A DNA stretch of 64,000 nucleotides from Diplolepis rosae (GCA_030998225.1 JAPYXD010000746.1:2294001-2358000), one strand, 5' to 3'; counted from the first letter of the stretch, positions 23,702-35,696 are shown. A program made the numbers and translations. Notes: generated by a model from the letters alone, not told the origin.

Positions 23702-25452
23702 TTTCGCTGTTGAAACAGCAAACCTGGAGGTTATGGGATCGACCGGCGAATTCAAAAAGTAATAATTTTCTTATTAGAGAATAATAGTCCGCTCGACAAA
23801 CTTTATTGAATTCCTTGACAAATTCAATATGATAAAAGGCCAGTCAAACAACACTAACAAACAAATTGGTATATGCTAAGGTCACTCCAACAAACTGACA
23901 CATAAATTCAGATATAATAAAAAAGGTCACTCCAATTAAACTAACAACAACTTAAATCATGACAAAATCACTTAATTAAAAGTTCACACGTTAAATTTAA
24001 CGTAACGCGTAACACTCGCGTAGTTTCCGCACCGGGAACTCGTCCTCGTTTCGCAAAGATTTATTTAAAAGGAGATTTTCGACTTGAGTGAGTGAAGTCG
24101 GAATCTAATCTGTTTACCCCTGAGATAGGGATTCAGCACGCGCCCAGTTGCTAGATGCATTCGAGTCCCAAAACCCAACCTCACGCCTTCCCTTAGCCAA
24201 TTGCAGTCAGTGGAGGCGTGAGGAAAGCGCGCGCAATTTTCGGGAATGCATATGGTTCGTCACCTATCTCTACCCCTAGAGTTTCGAAAGTTTCAACATG
24301 TGGCCTCCTCGACTGTTCGGCCCTTGCGAAACGGCATAAATCATATTTTTTTGTATCACCTTCCTCTCTTTCTCTAGACATGTTGCTATGTAATTCGATT
24401 CTCGCTGGAGTCCTGGTGAGTCTCAGAAATTCAAAGCCAGGGTCCGGTTTACCCTTCAGTTTGTTTATATGAATTTAAGTGGACGACCAAAGTTTTGTCC
24501 CTTCTCGAAATTTATAACTTTCCAGAAATTGTAAGGAATTAATTTACTGCAACTAGCCTAAGTTTTCTCGAACATAAAAGAGAGGAAGAACTTTCTTAAG
24601 TTTAATTTATAAGTTTTCAAAGGTCGTTTCGTTAGAAGGCTCGTAAAAGTCAAAAAGGTTTATACTTTCCAGATTTCGTGAGAACTCTTTTCAACATATT
24701 GTGAAATCTCTGATAATATTTCCCTGGAAAACGAGAACGAATTCTTATTTCTAAATCTAATGTTAATTGTTCATTTCCTCGACGAGAGTTTTGCCTAACA
24801 TTCATTAATCGAGTCTAGTTCTTATATTTAAATTCGCCCGCGTATATGGGCAAGGTAGGATTCGTGACATCGATTCGGTAATCGCGAGTACAAATTCGAC
24901 TTATACCTAACAGGTGGCGTTCCAATTATTTGATATTTTATTCGTATGTTACAAGTTTATGTGACCGAGAATATGTCTGGGAGCACGGGAATATGACTGA
25001 GAATTTCTCTGATGAATGTGCTCTTCGTGAATTTATGAGAATTTAAAAATATTTTTCCGTAACGGTTCAAGCTTTCAATTGTTTTTGATAAATGCTTTGT
25101 TCTGGAAGTTCGTGTAGCGTGCGCAATAAAAATGAAAAAAAAAAGAATCGAGTTTGGAATTTTTTTAAAAAATTATTGATTAACAAAATAAAGCTTCTTT
25201 CAAGTGCAAATACTGCGATCAGATGTACAGAAAGCATGCCACTCGACAAATAGAGCACTTAAAAAAGTGCATAAACTGTCCCGAAACTGTCAAACAATTA
25301 TTTAAATCAAAGCGTAATTTGTGGTAAGAAAACTTGAATTACTTGTTCTTTATGTTTGAATTTAATATAATGGCTATAAAAAAATTTTTTTTGATATTGC
25401 ATTCCGATAAAACTTGACATTTTTCGTAGTTTATTTTTATGAAACCTTCACT
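23702..25452. other. Interval right of the gypsy insertion, no gene recognised
   Basis: The part to about 24470 is GC-richer than its surroundings and looks like an old element, but I find no termini or protein family. Frames at 24193-24381 (minus) and 24218-24472 (plus) are opposite-strand open stretches without features. The rest is AT-rich. Confidence 0.5.
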
Positions 25453-25637
25453 ATTGCAATTCATAGTGTTTGAAAATAAATTTACAATATTATAAGGTTT
25501 AATGATAAAGAAAATATTGGTAAAGGTATGGTAAAATTCCCTTAAATTCTCTGTAAATTCTCAAGTTGTCTTAAAATGACGGTCACAGTCACGAGAACGT
25601 GACCGGATTTTAAATGACCGAGAAATTTAGAACTCTA
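25453..25637 (+). repeat. Dispersed repeat, inverted copy at 59005-59184
   Basis: About 185 bp containing GACGGTCACAGTCACGAGAA. The reverse complement of 59005-59184 matches along the full length with few changes. Non-coding. Confidence 0.8.
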
Positions 25638-25724
25638 TAAATGAGATTTCAACAAAACTAGTGTAACGATTGCCGATTTCGACGCTAGAGGCGTCTCGAT
25701 CTACGCGCGAAATGTTCAAATTAA

Positions 25725-26082
25725 GGCCATGGACCAACCAGATCACGTGACCAAATTCCTGTAAAAGTTTGTGTAAGATAACTTTTTTCTTTTAATAAAT
25801 ATTTTCCTGAAAATTTGGAAAATACTACGGAACACGATAGAGAACGTCTGTCAACTTTGTATGAGTAAGAATTTTGCAAAAAATTTTACAGTTAACTGTA
25901 ATTGTCGATAAGTTTTCGAATTTTGCTCAAAATTTTTACTAAAAAGAAGTTAACAGACGAGCTTTATTATCTTTTGTTACGTTTCCCAAATTATCAGAAA
26001 GATACATTGTAAATTAAAAAAGTTATCTTACATGAACGAATAAATATATAATTTAGTCACGTGGTACGATTGATCCATGGCC
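25725..26082. mobile_element. 358-bp foldback MITE flanked by TTAA
   Basis: TTAA at 25721-25724 and 26083-26086 flank inverted ends GGCCATGGACCAA and GGCCATGGATCAA. The palindromy continues inward (GTAAGATAACTTTTTT against its complement), so most of the element folds back. A TTAA duplication suggests piggyBac-type mobilisation. No protein is encoded. Confidence 0.72.
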
Positions 26083-26086
26083 TTAA

Positions 26087-26491
26087 GATTAAAAATCAAA
26101 CAACAAGGGTAGACAAGATAGTTTAGAAACACCCTAGAAACTAATTATTTAGAATATAATGTAATGAGATTGGTACATAATAAGAGTGATTCGACATTAA
26201 GAAACGTATATTGAATTCGAATGAAGCATCATAATTTTATAACATTAACAACCTTTCTATATCTATTTGTAGCTAGATTTATAACGAACATAGAATCGCA
26301 GATGTGTCACAAAAGTGGATAGCAATAAGCAACAGATGTTCAAAGAATTGTAAATCCTGGAATTTAGAAGGAAAATCTGAACATTAAAGCAATTTGTGTT
26401 TTATATACATAAAGTAAATACGAGTTTCTCAAGCCGTCTTAAAACGCGATTAGGATACTCAATAACTATCTCTGACAGTAAAGGAGAAATG
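26087..26491. other. AT-rich interval, no gene found
   Basis: No coding frame, repeat or regulatory feature recognised. Confidence 0.5.
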
Positions 26492-26493
26492 TA

Positions 26494-26869
26494 TTTTATG
26501 TGCCTCCAGCGCGTAAACTCGTTTTTCCGCTACAGTTGAGAGTAACGTAATGTTGAGTATTACGATACAAAGGAATTTAATGTAAAAATTGAACTGCACA
26601 TGTGCCTATTACGATACAGCGGAGCGTAATATTCTTCTTATTCTTCTTCGTACAGCGTTGGCACCGTACTGACAAAGCCTTGTACATTTGAACTGCGCAT
26701 GCGTCTATTACAATACGTTACTACTACACAAGATCGAGAAAATCAAAATGGCCGGAAATATTCGCGAAATTTCAAGTGAGATGGGTGATATTCACGGAAA
26801 TTTCGACTTTTTCAGATTTGATTCGAGTATACGCATAAAAACTCGTTTATGCGCCGAAGTCACATAAAA
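26494..26869. mobile_element. TA-flanked TIR element (MITE), related copy at 51.2 kb
   Basis: Ends TTTTATGTG and CACATAAAA flanked by TA; subterminal inverted matches GCGTAAACTCG and CGTTTATGCGC. Internal sequence includes AACTGCGCATGCG and matches 51169-51470 in the same orientation at moderate identity. Confidence 0.65.
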
Positions 26870-26871
26870 TA

Positions 26872-27437
26872 GAATATGTGCCAATGCACACAATTCGGGT
26901 AATTACGAGACTCGCTTAAAATGCTCGCAGAACTGATCGCCTCATTATGCACCTAGGCACATAATATACTATTACTGTTAAGTCCTTTATTAAACTTTAT
27001 TGCTTTCGCCTGTTGATCATGTGGCTCAGGGCCTCTCGACCGTTCAAAACCCGAGTTCGGGGTTTTTCCGCCTCGACACCTTCCGCCAGCAGTCGGAAGG
27101 AAAAAGGGCCTCATTTTCTCTAGGAATCAAGAAATCGCTTCCGGAAACATCCGAATAGCTACGAATATCAGGTCGTACAAAAAACTATCTGCGCGCCTAG
27201 ACAAGCAGGGGTTAAGCATCATCGCCAGGCAAGATTCATTAATATTTGAGCGACTAACATCCGAGCACCGTCAAGAATCAGTTAATATGTACAACGCAAC
27301 GGTTAAATAAATCAAAGTTTACGTATTGTCAAATTGAATTAAAATCGGCTTTCGTTTCTTTTTCCATTCCTTCCGCAGTATTATACCTTTTATTTAATTC
27401 CGCATAATACAAATTTCAATTTACCGACAGTTCGTGC
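26872..27437. other. Interval with no recognised feature
   Basis: Starts with a second CACATAATATACTATT terminus-like motif near 26950. The GC-richer stretch 27000-27300 may be an element remnant, but no termini or protein were seen. Confidence 0.4.
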
Positions 27438-28400
27438 TTAAACTGATTCGGCGCGTGACACTAAGGTAAAAGCAACGGGGGGCACATAAGGTTCGACTCC
27501 CGTCGACTCGTTATAAATCGCCACCCCGTGTGGGAGAGACATACCCTCAAAAGTCAGCAATACTGAGCGAGAAGGAACATACGAAACCCTATCTGTATCC
27601 TTATCAATGATTTTTCTATCGAGTAGGCGAGCTTCAATAGGATTGATCTTGTAAACGTTGTTGAGGATGACCAGATTCTCAACAATCTCCTTCTCACTCA
27701 TTTCCAAGGGGATACCCGAAATAACCCCTTGACAGGTAACAAAGTAGGACGGTACGGAGGCTCTCAAGCCCTTATTTTCTAGGGATTTGTCGTCCATAAT
27801 GGTGTTTGCATCGCGAGCTGACCTAACGACAACAGAAAGTTTTCCAAATCCTGAACTATTAACATCTACAATTGAGTTCTGATACATTTTATTTAATAGC
27901 ATTGCAAATTGGAAGCGATCAAGATCCTTATCGAAATCATTTGAGTTCGATATGCGTTCTATTATGACCTTGCATTAGCCTCGATGAGATTCTTTATAGC
28001 GATAGTTAGGGGGTGAACGGTAAACGCGAGGGCCAACCGAGCTACTGCTGGATTGACTATTAGGCGTGGTCGTTAGAGCAGAATTATTACTCTGATCCAT
28101 TTCCACGAGGTCATCGACATCATTGGTGTTCAGAAGTTGACAGTTTATCAGGCCAGAATCATCCGAGGCGTCCGAAGATCTGTGCCTTTTGGCTCTGCTA
28201 ACCTGGGGTTGGGAGGATTTGGATTGTTTAAATTGCAGGAGGGATTCAGCCCCTGCCACCACATCCGAGGATGGATAGTTCTGCCGATTACTCAGAGCTT
28301 CCGCATCTACAGTTTCGGAAGCCATGCTATCGAGTTGATAAATTCCCGTGCCACACGTGCTCCCGCGCAGCGCGCGCCGGTTAGTTTTGATGTTAACCAA
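27438..28400 (-). pseudogene. ORF1 (gag-like) remnant of a non-LTR retrotransposon
   Basis: One minus-strand frame of about 320 codons from 28400 to 27438, interrupted by a single TAA at 27975-27977 (the two open parts are in the same frame). The N-terminal half is Ser/Asn-rich and low complexity with KRHRSSDAS. The C-terminal half carries the pattern seen in insect LINE ORF1 proteins before their zinc knuckles: YFVTCQGVISGIP, then VLLTFEGMSLPHGV, then VEPYVPPV. The knuckles are missing, because the frame leaves the family after VPPVAF, and there is no ORF2 nearby. It is a truncated copy. Clade (Jockey- or I-like) is not resolved. Confidence 0.7.
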
Positions 28401-28433
28401 CTTAAAACTATCAATGAGATTTTTTTAGCCTGA

Positions 28434-29167
28434 AGGGAACCAAAATTCTGGCTTCCTGATGTTAACCAAGAAGTCAAGACCTCAATTTTAGTAAATACTT
28501 ATACTTCCCTCTTAGATTTCTCGATACTCAGTCGGAGATGCCTTCACTCTTCATATGACCACTCTATGGTACAGTATGGTACATGTTTGCAAAACGCATT
28601 CCCGGCGCGAAATTCAAATTAATATATCTTCAAATACTTCAAAGTTCAATATTTTTCATAAACAAAATTCTAAAAACCTTTTTTTAATAAATATAATATT
28701 ATTAATTAATTCGATTAAGCTAAAACTTTCCAGAAAACTTTTTTGTACTTTAATGAACATCTTTTTCATTGGAATTTTTTTTTGCTAAAAATTTGCTCAA
28801 TAAACAAAGTGATTGAAGATTGCAATTTATCATTTTTGCATAATTGAGAAAAAAATTGATAATTTTTTTACTTTCTTCTTTTTTCAGATGTTTCCAGAAT
28901 ATAATACGTAATTTCCTTGTAGATTTTATCAGAAATTTCCAAAAATTTGCTAAGTTATCGCGAATTGGAGTGAAAAAAACAATAAATTTTGATTTTACAA
29001 AAAACTATTTTCTTGTAAATATTTCAAAAAAGGTAAAAAATATAAAAAAATTTAATGTAATTCTCTATCGGAATATATTTTTAAAATTTCGTATTCGTAA
29101 CTTGATTTTTAAATGGCAAAGGGCTTTTTCACTCCCAGCGAAATAAGTTTACTTGACCTTCATACCC
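28434..29167. other. Very AT-rich interval, no gene found
   Basis: Homopolymer-rich sequence. The open frames at 28555-28788 and 28844-29146 consist of Phe, Ile, Leu, Asn and Lys codons and are what AT-rich DNA yields by chance. Confidence 0.6.
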
Positions 29168-29339
29168 TGATTACGAATATCTTGGGTATTTTTTCAGAAA
29201 ACTGGTCAGTTTTTGTTTAAACAATTTCGTTATTTATGAACCAATTTTTTTCCAAAATCCATGATTTTCATAAACAATGAAATTTTTTAAACAAAAACTG
29301 ACCAGATTTTCAAAAAAATACCCAAGATATTCCTAATCA
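29168..29339. repeat. Inverted repeat, arms of about 65 bp
   Basis: Left arm 29168-29232 contains ATATCTTGGGTATTTTTTC and CTGGTCAGTTTTTGTTTAAA; right arm 29275-29339 is its near-complement. The spacer is about 42 bp. Probably a small foldback element. Confidence 0.8.
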
Positions 29340-29671
29340 GTGGAGTTTTTCCAACTTTTTCAGAAAAAATAAAAATCATACAGTGGCCACTTATTTACAT
29401 AAACAAATTAAGGAATGCTTATACTGATTTCAAGTTTTTACATACATGAAAACATTTTTTTCATAACAATGGATATAGGAAAATAATAATTTATTCTTTC
29501 TTGCAAAAAATTACCTGTATTCTAAAATTATATTCAATCACTAAAAAATATTTAATAAAACAAGGGATTTAACTAAATTTGAAAACTTAAAGATTAGAGA
29601 GAAATTAAAAAAACGAAGACCTATAAAAATATTTAAAGAATTTGAAAATCTTTTTGTGGAAAAAAAGACGC

Positions 29672-29745
29672 TTTCGACTGCGGTGGGATTTGAGCCCAGG
29701 TCTTTCGATTGCCGGCAATATCTAAGACTTGATTCTCGCATATTA
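29672..29745 (-). other. tRNA-like sequence, probable tRNA-derived relic
   Basis: On the minus strand a B-box-like GGGCTCAAATCCC lies about 40 bases after an A-box-like segment, and TGCG/CGCA can pair as part of an acceptor stem. The upper acceptor stem does not pair, so a functional tRNA is unlikely. Confidence 0.3.
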
Positions 29746-30203
29746 TTTGAACAATATATACAACTTCAGTTTATGATTCATTTTTCTTGATCTTCAGTGT
29801 TTGGGTTTTGTTATATTAGCCCCAAAATCAAATGAGAAATTAAATATAGATTGCATAAAGAGATACGGAAGGTTTTTCGGAAAATTGAAGATATCAAAGA
29901 AAAGTTTGTTTACGTTTCCATCTGTTTACTGCCACTTAAATAAATATGTGGCGATTGCGTTTCCTTACTTTTGGCTTGTAGTAAATTTAATGTTTCCAAG
30001 GGAGTATCTGTGGAGGACATGCGTTTCATGAGAACTTCTTGTTCCGATTTCTTCATCCTTTTCTCTACCTGGAATATGAAACAAAAATACAACATTGCTT
30101 TACTCTCAGCTGTAACGGAAAAACGAGTTTCCGCGGCTGAGGCACATAAAAGGTTATTGTTAACTTTCAAATATTATTGTGACTAGCAGTCATTCGTCCA
30201 ATA

Positions 30204-31121
30204 CCAGGTCTAGAAGTATGAAACCGGAATTCCCCTATAGATGGTGCTTGCCATCAGTTTAGGGACCGTACGACCGCTTCTGCAGCGCCATCTTCTCCCT
30301 TTAACAGCTGAGAAAGATTTTCAGTAGACAAAAACCCAAGATCGATATACCTGTGTATTTACTACAAGCATCAACATGTCGAGTTTTGTGCCTACGAACT
30401 ACGATTTGTGGACAGTACTGATTTTTTGTTATCACTTGAAGAAAACTGCTGCTGAATCACATCGCATGCTTGTCGAAGCTTACGGTGAACATGCTCTTGG
30501 CAAAACACAGTGTTTCGAGTGGTTTAAAAAATTCAAAAGTGATAATTTTGATGTGAGAAACAAAGATCGTGGAAAACCACCGAAAAAGTTCGAAGACTGG
30601 GATCAAAAGGGTGTTATCTATAATGAGCTGCTAAAACCTGGTGAAACTGTCAACACGAATCGCTACCAACAGCAAATGATCGATTTAAATCGAGCATTAC
30701 AAAAAAAACGACCGGATTATCGAAGAAGGCAACACAAAGTCATTTTTCTTTACGATAATGCCCCATCACACACAGCGAAACGGGTCAAGGAAACGATCGA
30801 GACGTTCAGTTGGGAAATACTGGCACATGCCGCTTATTTTCTAGACTTGACTCCGTCGGATTACCATCTGTTCGCATCACTGGGCCACGCTCTCGCTGAA
30901 CAGCGCTTCACTTCGTACGAAAATGTACGAGAATGGCTGGATAACTGGTTTGATTCAAAAGACGAACAGTTTTATTGGCGTGACATTCATCACCTTCTGG
31001 AGAGGTGGGAAAAATGTGTAAATAGCAATGGAGATTACTTTGAATAAAATATTTTTGATCATTTTCATGCAACAGACGTGTAACTTGCAAAAAAATTCCG
31101 GTTTCATACTTCTAGACCTGG
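30204..31121 (+). mobile_element. Internally deleted mariner element
   Basis: Terminal inverted repeats of about 28 bp start CCAGGTCTAGAAGTATGAAA at 30204, with the exact complement ending at 31121. TA target duplications lie at 30202-30203 and 31122-31123. At 918 bp it is shorter than a complete mariner of about 1.3 kb. The termini are near-identical, so it may still be mobilised in trans. Confidence 0.93.
30376..31047 (+). CDS. Mariner transposase with in-frame internal deletion
   Basis: 223 residues, open from ATG to stop, against about 345 for complete mariner transposases. The N-terminal DNA-binding helix-turn-helix is present (HTH1, GKTQCFEWFKKFK). A deletion of about 120 residues joins PPKKFED directly to WDQKGV near residue 74, removing the second helix-turn-helix and the linker. 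All three catalytic acids of the D,D34D triad remain: D76 (WDQKG), D127 (YDNAPSH) and D162 (PSDYHLF), with 34 residues between the last two. The deletion is in frame, so a stable product is conceivable, but DNA cleavage activity is unlikely without the linker and HTH2. Confidence 0.9.
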   Translation: MSSFVPTNYDLWTVLIFCYHLKKTAAESHRMLVEAYGEHALGKTQCFEWFKKFKSDNFDVRNKDRGKPPKKFEDWDQKGVIYNELLKPGETVNTNRYQQQMIDLNRALQKKRPDYRRRQHKVIFLYDNAPSHTAKRVKETIETFSWEILAHAAYFLDLTPSDYHLFASLGHALAEQRFTSYENVREWLDNWFDSKDEQFYWRDIHHLLERWEKCVNSNGDYFE

Positions 31122-31123
31122 TA

Positions 31124-31824
31124 GTTTAAAACATTTTCAGTGCAACAACATTTTTTTTCTACGCGAAAAGGCCAAAATTTAGAATTTTTTTTTCTAGTTT
31201 GTTTATAAAAAATGTAACTGTTATATTTTACCAAATATCATTAAAGATTTATTATTTGAAAGAATACCTGAAGTCCTTCTGGCGATTGAATGAAATTATA
31301 CAATAATACGAAGCACTTTTAGCAAAAAGACTACTTGACAATTTGTTCATAAAATTTGTTCATAATAATTACATGGAATAGTAAACAAGTTATTTGTATT
31401 CTGTGTGTCCCCAAACATTCATTCAAGCCAATATACGGTTTACCTAAGCAGTTATTAAAGCGTAGAAAATTGTTATATATAAAATTTCAGTTTTTCCATA
31501 CTTTAAATGAAAAAATTATTAATACAAAATAGAAGAGATAAAATTCTTGACCGCAAATATTTAGAGAATTTGATGCACTTTAGTGTTAAAAAAATAAATA
31601 AAAAATCGGACCATAATAATTGAATTCTCTGGACATTTTTGAACGAAAAAAGTGCATTTCCTTCCACTGTGCGACGCAGCTGAGATTGAGTCGGAAGTCA
31701 ATTGGACTTGAGTTGGCTAGTAAGAAAGTCGATTCAAAAGACTTTCTAACTGACAAGATAGATTTGGTTTGGTTTTTTATTCGAACTAAGCAATACGAAC
31801 ATCTATTCGATCCGGCTACACGGA
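31124..31824. other. AT-rich interval, no gene found
   Basis: No family recognised. A 75-codon frame at 31620-31847 runs into the next repeat and shows no domain. Confidence 0.5.
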
Positions 31825-32045
31825 GAAAAATGGAATATGAAATTTAATATCCAGGTACAGTGACTATAGGACAGCCATTTGAATTATAAAAGCTATAATC
31901 GCGATTATAAGCGGTATGATGTTAGCATATGGAAAAAATTGTAGGTTATGTTACTTATAATCTGGATTATACTTCTTATAATCAAGATTATAGAATTTAT
32001 AATCTACACGGAAAAAATTTGTCGCTTAAAATTTAACAGACTATT
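31825..32045 (+). repeat. Dispersed repeat carrying an AT-rich palindromic insertion
   Basis: The outer parts (ATTTAATATCCAGGT, and ACACGGAAAAAATTTGTCGC) match 47935-48035 on the opposite strand. Here they are separated by about 115 bp (31898-32012) absent from the other copy. That extra sequence consists of TATAATC palindromes and has similar ends (GAATTATAA, GAATTTATAATC), suggesting a small element inserted in an older repeat. Confidence 0.65.
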
Positions 32046-32989
32046 CGAAGAGTCGTGGACAGAAAGTAAAATCGGAGAAAGTCTTGTAAGGTTTCAATGA
32101 CTTTTAGAAAATAGTAGAAAAAAGTCGAATAAGTTTTAGAAAACCAGGTCGAAGAAAAAAAGTCGCGTATTTACTATTATAAAAGTATTTTAAACACTAA
32201 CTGATCTTTTCTAAGAAGTAATGAAAAGTTCCATAATCTTTGGATTCATTTGTCATAGATTTTAAAAGACTATCGAATAATTTGAAATGAAAATAATTCA
32301 AACAAATAGTTTTGTAAACTGTATTCTAAAGTCCATCAGATTTTATATGCCGTCTTCTAAAATTTTCTCGACAGTTGCAATAAGCGATGCGCAGAAACGT
32401 AATTCGTAGCACCGCGCAGCAGACAATGCGGCTCGGCTTTTGGTTTTTGTAAGAGTTTTGGTTAGATTTTAATATAACGTGTCGTTTGGTTTTGTTTGGT
32501 TTCATTTGAATCTGGATCGAAGCGTCCATTGAAGAATTAGTTCCGAGTAAGTATATGTTTACCTTGATTCAACAGATATTATCATTTAATAAGTTAAGTA
32601 TCATTTAATATATTGTACTGTTCTATTATAGCTGTAAATATAAGTGACATGATAAAGTTAGAAGTTTAAAGATTTTCTATTTTGATAATTTTGTTTATTT
32701 TTACAAATGATTTTAAAATTCTTTAAATATTTGAATATACCACTTTACCGATAGAAATTTTTAGTATGTGAATTCAAAAAAGAAATGTTTAAATAAAACA
32801 AAAAATTAAGGTTATGTATTTTCAGAAGTGAAATATGAAAAGTAGAAATTATAGTTATTTTTTTTACATTAAGAAAGTTTTAACGAGTATTGAAACTTTG
32901 AGTAATACAATTTTGCAATCTTGATTTTGAGAAGATAAATTTAGTTTTAGTAAGTTATACAAAAAAATATCCCTTTTTGCAGGTTAAAA

Positions 32990-35135
32990 ATGGACGACTT
33001 ATAAAAACCGGTAAGTTGATTTAAAAATATTCTCAATATTCAACTTTAACGGAGTTGTCCATTTGACTGGTGAAGTTGAGAAAATCGGAAAATTTCTGTG
33101 AAAGTTTTGTGGAAAACGAAAATAGCAATGAACTTATTTTTTTCTTAATTGTTACAATTCCAACTCGAAATGGTACTTATTATTTTAAATTGTTCAATTA
33201 TTGAATCTTAAAATAATCAATTTTGAAATAAGATTTTCAAATATGGTATTATTCCGTTTGAAAGAATTATTGTAAAACCGTTCAATTTGGAAAGTCTGAA
33301 TAAAAGCTTTGCAATTCTTTACTTTTTTGAGAACTTCTTACATTTTATATTATTTTTAATTAAGGGTTAAAAAGATTTAAATTAGACAATTTTAGGTTAA
33401 TCGCGTTTTATGTATAGCAAATTAAGAAAAAGCCAGGAATTGTTTCTGAGATTTTAGTTAAGATTATTAATTTGTAAAAGTATTTAAATAACTATATTAC
33501 TTGTAGGAAACTGAGGAATTTCCATTTCAAGCAAACCCTCTAACCGAAACCGTGTATTTCGTTACTTCCACAGTGGATGGATCTTCAGAATTAGAGGCCA
33601 CACTACCTCTAAATGATCAGGAATCAACGGCAGCTAGTGAGATACAAAGTGCATCACATATAAATGTAAATACTCGTAACAGTTTGTTGGGTGAAACAGA
33701 ACGCTCCAGCAACCAAAATGGAGTTCAGAATTATAATTTCTTGGTACGTATTTCTAAATAGACAAATATGATATGCTAAAAAAATTGGATAAACTTAATA
33801 CAAATGATATTGTACATTACTGTCTGCAAATTGTAATACGAGTTTAATATTTTCATATAGGCTTTACAACGCCTCATTGGCAATGATGGCGATGTAAAAA
33901 TAGTATTCCAAGCATTTGAAAAAACCGGGTTTTTAACCGAGAAAGGAAAAAAATTTTAGTTCACAAATTTGTGGAGAAAAAAAAACGTGAAATTTTACAG
34001 CATTTTGAATACGAACCACTAGACGACTGGAAGTACGTTCGAGTAAGTAATTACATAGTAAAATGTTTAAGTATTTTTGATGTTTTAAGTTTGCATAAAT
34101 TCTATTTTTTCTTTTTATTTGGGATATTTTCATTTCAGATAGGATAAGGAAGAATTTATTCAATTCGCAAAAACAGTTGAACGTATATTTCCAGGCGAAA
34201 ACGCTGCCACATACCTTACGCCTTTCAGGGTAGAAAATAAAGTGAGAATTCATGCTACTGGCAAATTGAAGTCTCACTTTGACTACATAAAAGGACAATT
34301 GTGAGCTGAGGGTGTCATTAAACCACATTCAGAAAAATTAACTGAAACAAAAACACAAACGTATGATTTTCCAGGTAAGAATATTTTCGAAAACTATACT
34401 TCAATTAGTTTCTACTTACAGCAATATAATTTTGCTAATAAAATATTCGGGTTTGTTTTTAGATGAAATCCAAGAGAAAGTGAAATACCTTGAACAACAT
34501 TCCGAGGATCCAGAACTAGTAAAAAGATATTGGGTTGAAACCCATGATACTTGGATGAGTATTTTGAAAATTGAACATAACTTTTCAGTGTAGCCTACTA
34601 ACTTCAAAATTTAAAGAAAATCCTGTACGTAATAAATATATGCTTCAATTGTTGTTTGACTTTACAGATAGAGATTGATTTTCAAATTCTGCATAAAGGC
34701 AAAGAAAATTGCCTTTTGGAAAAGTGGAATGTCATTAAAGATCACTTGATCAAACTTTTGAAAGTGTCAAGGCTACCGAAAGAGGACAAGAATTATCTAG
34801 TTCTGTTGCCAACATTACAAATTAGTAATAATATTATTATAATAATCTAACAAATATTTCGTTGATAATTTAATATTATCATGATACTCTAAAAAATATT
34901 TCACTTATAACTTACTATGCTTTTCCGCAGCTCATCAAGATGCTGTAATATTTTATTTATAAACCTGCTTCCCAACTTGGATACGAAAGGAAAAGGGAAA
35001 AGGAAACGTAGTGCCGAAGATAAGGAAAACCTAAGTCAAGAGATTACCGAAAATCGTCTTGTCCAGACGAACGTACGACAATTAACAGGAAGCGAGAAAC
35101 GTGAAAGCTACATGGTAGTAATACCGGTAAGAGTA
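32990..35135 (+). pseudogene. Decayed multi-exon gene of unrecognised family
   Basis: Exon-like blocks with splice sites: 33507-33743 (79 codons, Ser/Thr-rich), 33861-34042, 34143-34374, 34463-34624, about 34669-34830 and a basic block near 34974-35130 (KGKGKRKR). Reading through gives a plausible protein with VERIFPGENAATYLTPFR, a GKLKSHFDYIKG helix and ETHDTWMSIL. Lesions: a one-base loss in an A run near 33950 shifts block 2; TGA at 34302-34304 in block 3; TAG and TAA at the end of block 4. A possible start codon at 32990 is followed by TAA after four codons. I recall similar uncharacterised proteins in arthropods but cannot name the family. Confidence 0.55.
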
Positions 35136-35679
35136 TTCGTTTGTTCACAAAGATTAGATACATCTCGAATATAAATTTTCTAGATATTAACCATACGTTA
35201 CCGCCTACTTTTATTTATTTATGAACCATCAAAAAAGTTCCATAAATTACCATGGCAATTTTCTTAATTTTCAATTGTTAATAAGATTTAAAATTTCGTA
35301 TGAAGTTTCGTGATATATACTAAACGTTTTCTTCTTTTAAATATCATTGACAATTTTTTAAAGAAAGGACATTAAGTTTTATTTATACTTTTAAATTTGT
35401 TTTTCTAGAAATAGTTACGTTTGTCATGTATAAATTTGAAAATTTTAATTAAGTATACCTTGAACAATATGAAAAAAATATAATGCAAATACATTTTTAC
35501 GTTTTTTCACGTTTTTCAATCATTCAAAAAAGCAGTAATAATGTTCGTGAAAAACTTATCAATATTTCCTTTCTACTATTAATATTATGAATATATATAT
35601 TGAAGATGTATTACTTTCTTGAAATGTCAAATCCACGAAGTAGTATAAGGAGACCCCACTCCTATGCAGCCTAGTGATG
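35136..35679. other. AT-rich interval, no gene found
   Basis: No feature recognised beyond homopolymer runs. Confidence 0.5.
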
Positions 35680-35696
35680 CAATATCGAAAGGAAAA

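Noticed and set aside
24193..24472. Opposite-strand open frames of 62 and 84 codons as a gene
   Set aside because: No splice context, family resemblance or conservation signal; the stretch looks like an old GC-richer repeat.
28555..29146. Phe/Ile/Leu-rich plus-strand frames as small membrane proteins
   Set aside because: Composition is what AT-rich DNA gives by chance, and there are no initiation or conservation features.
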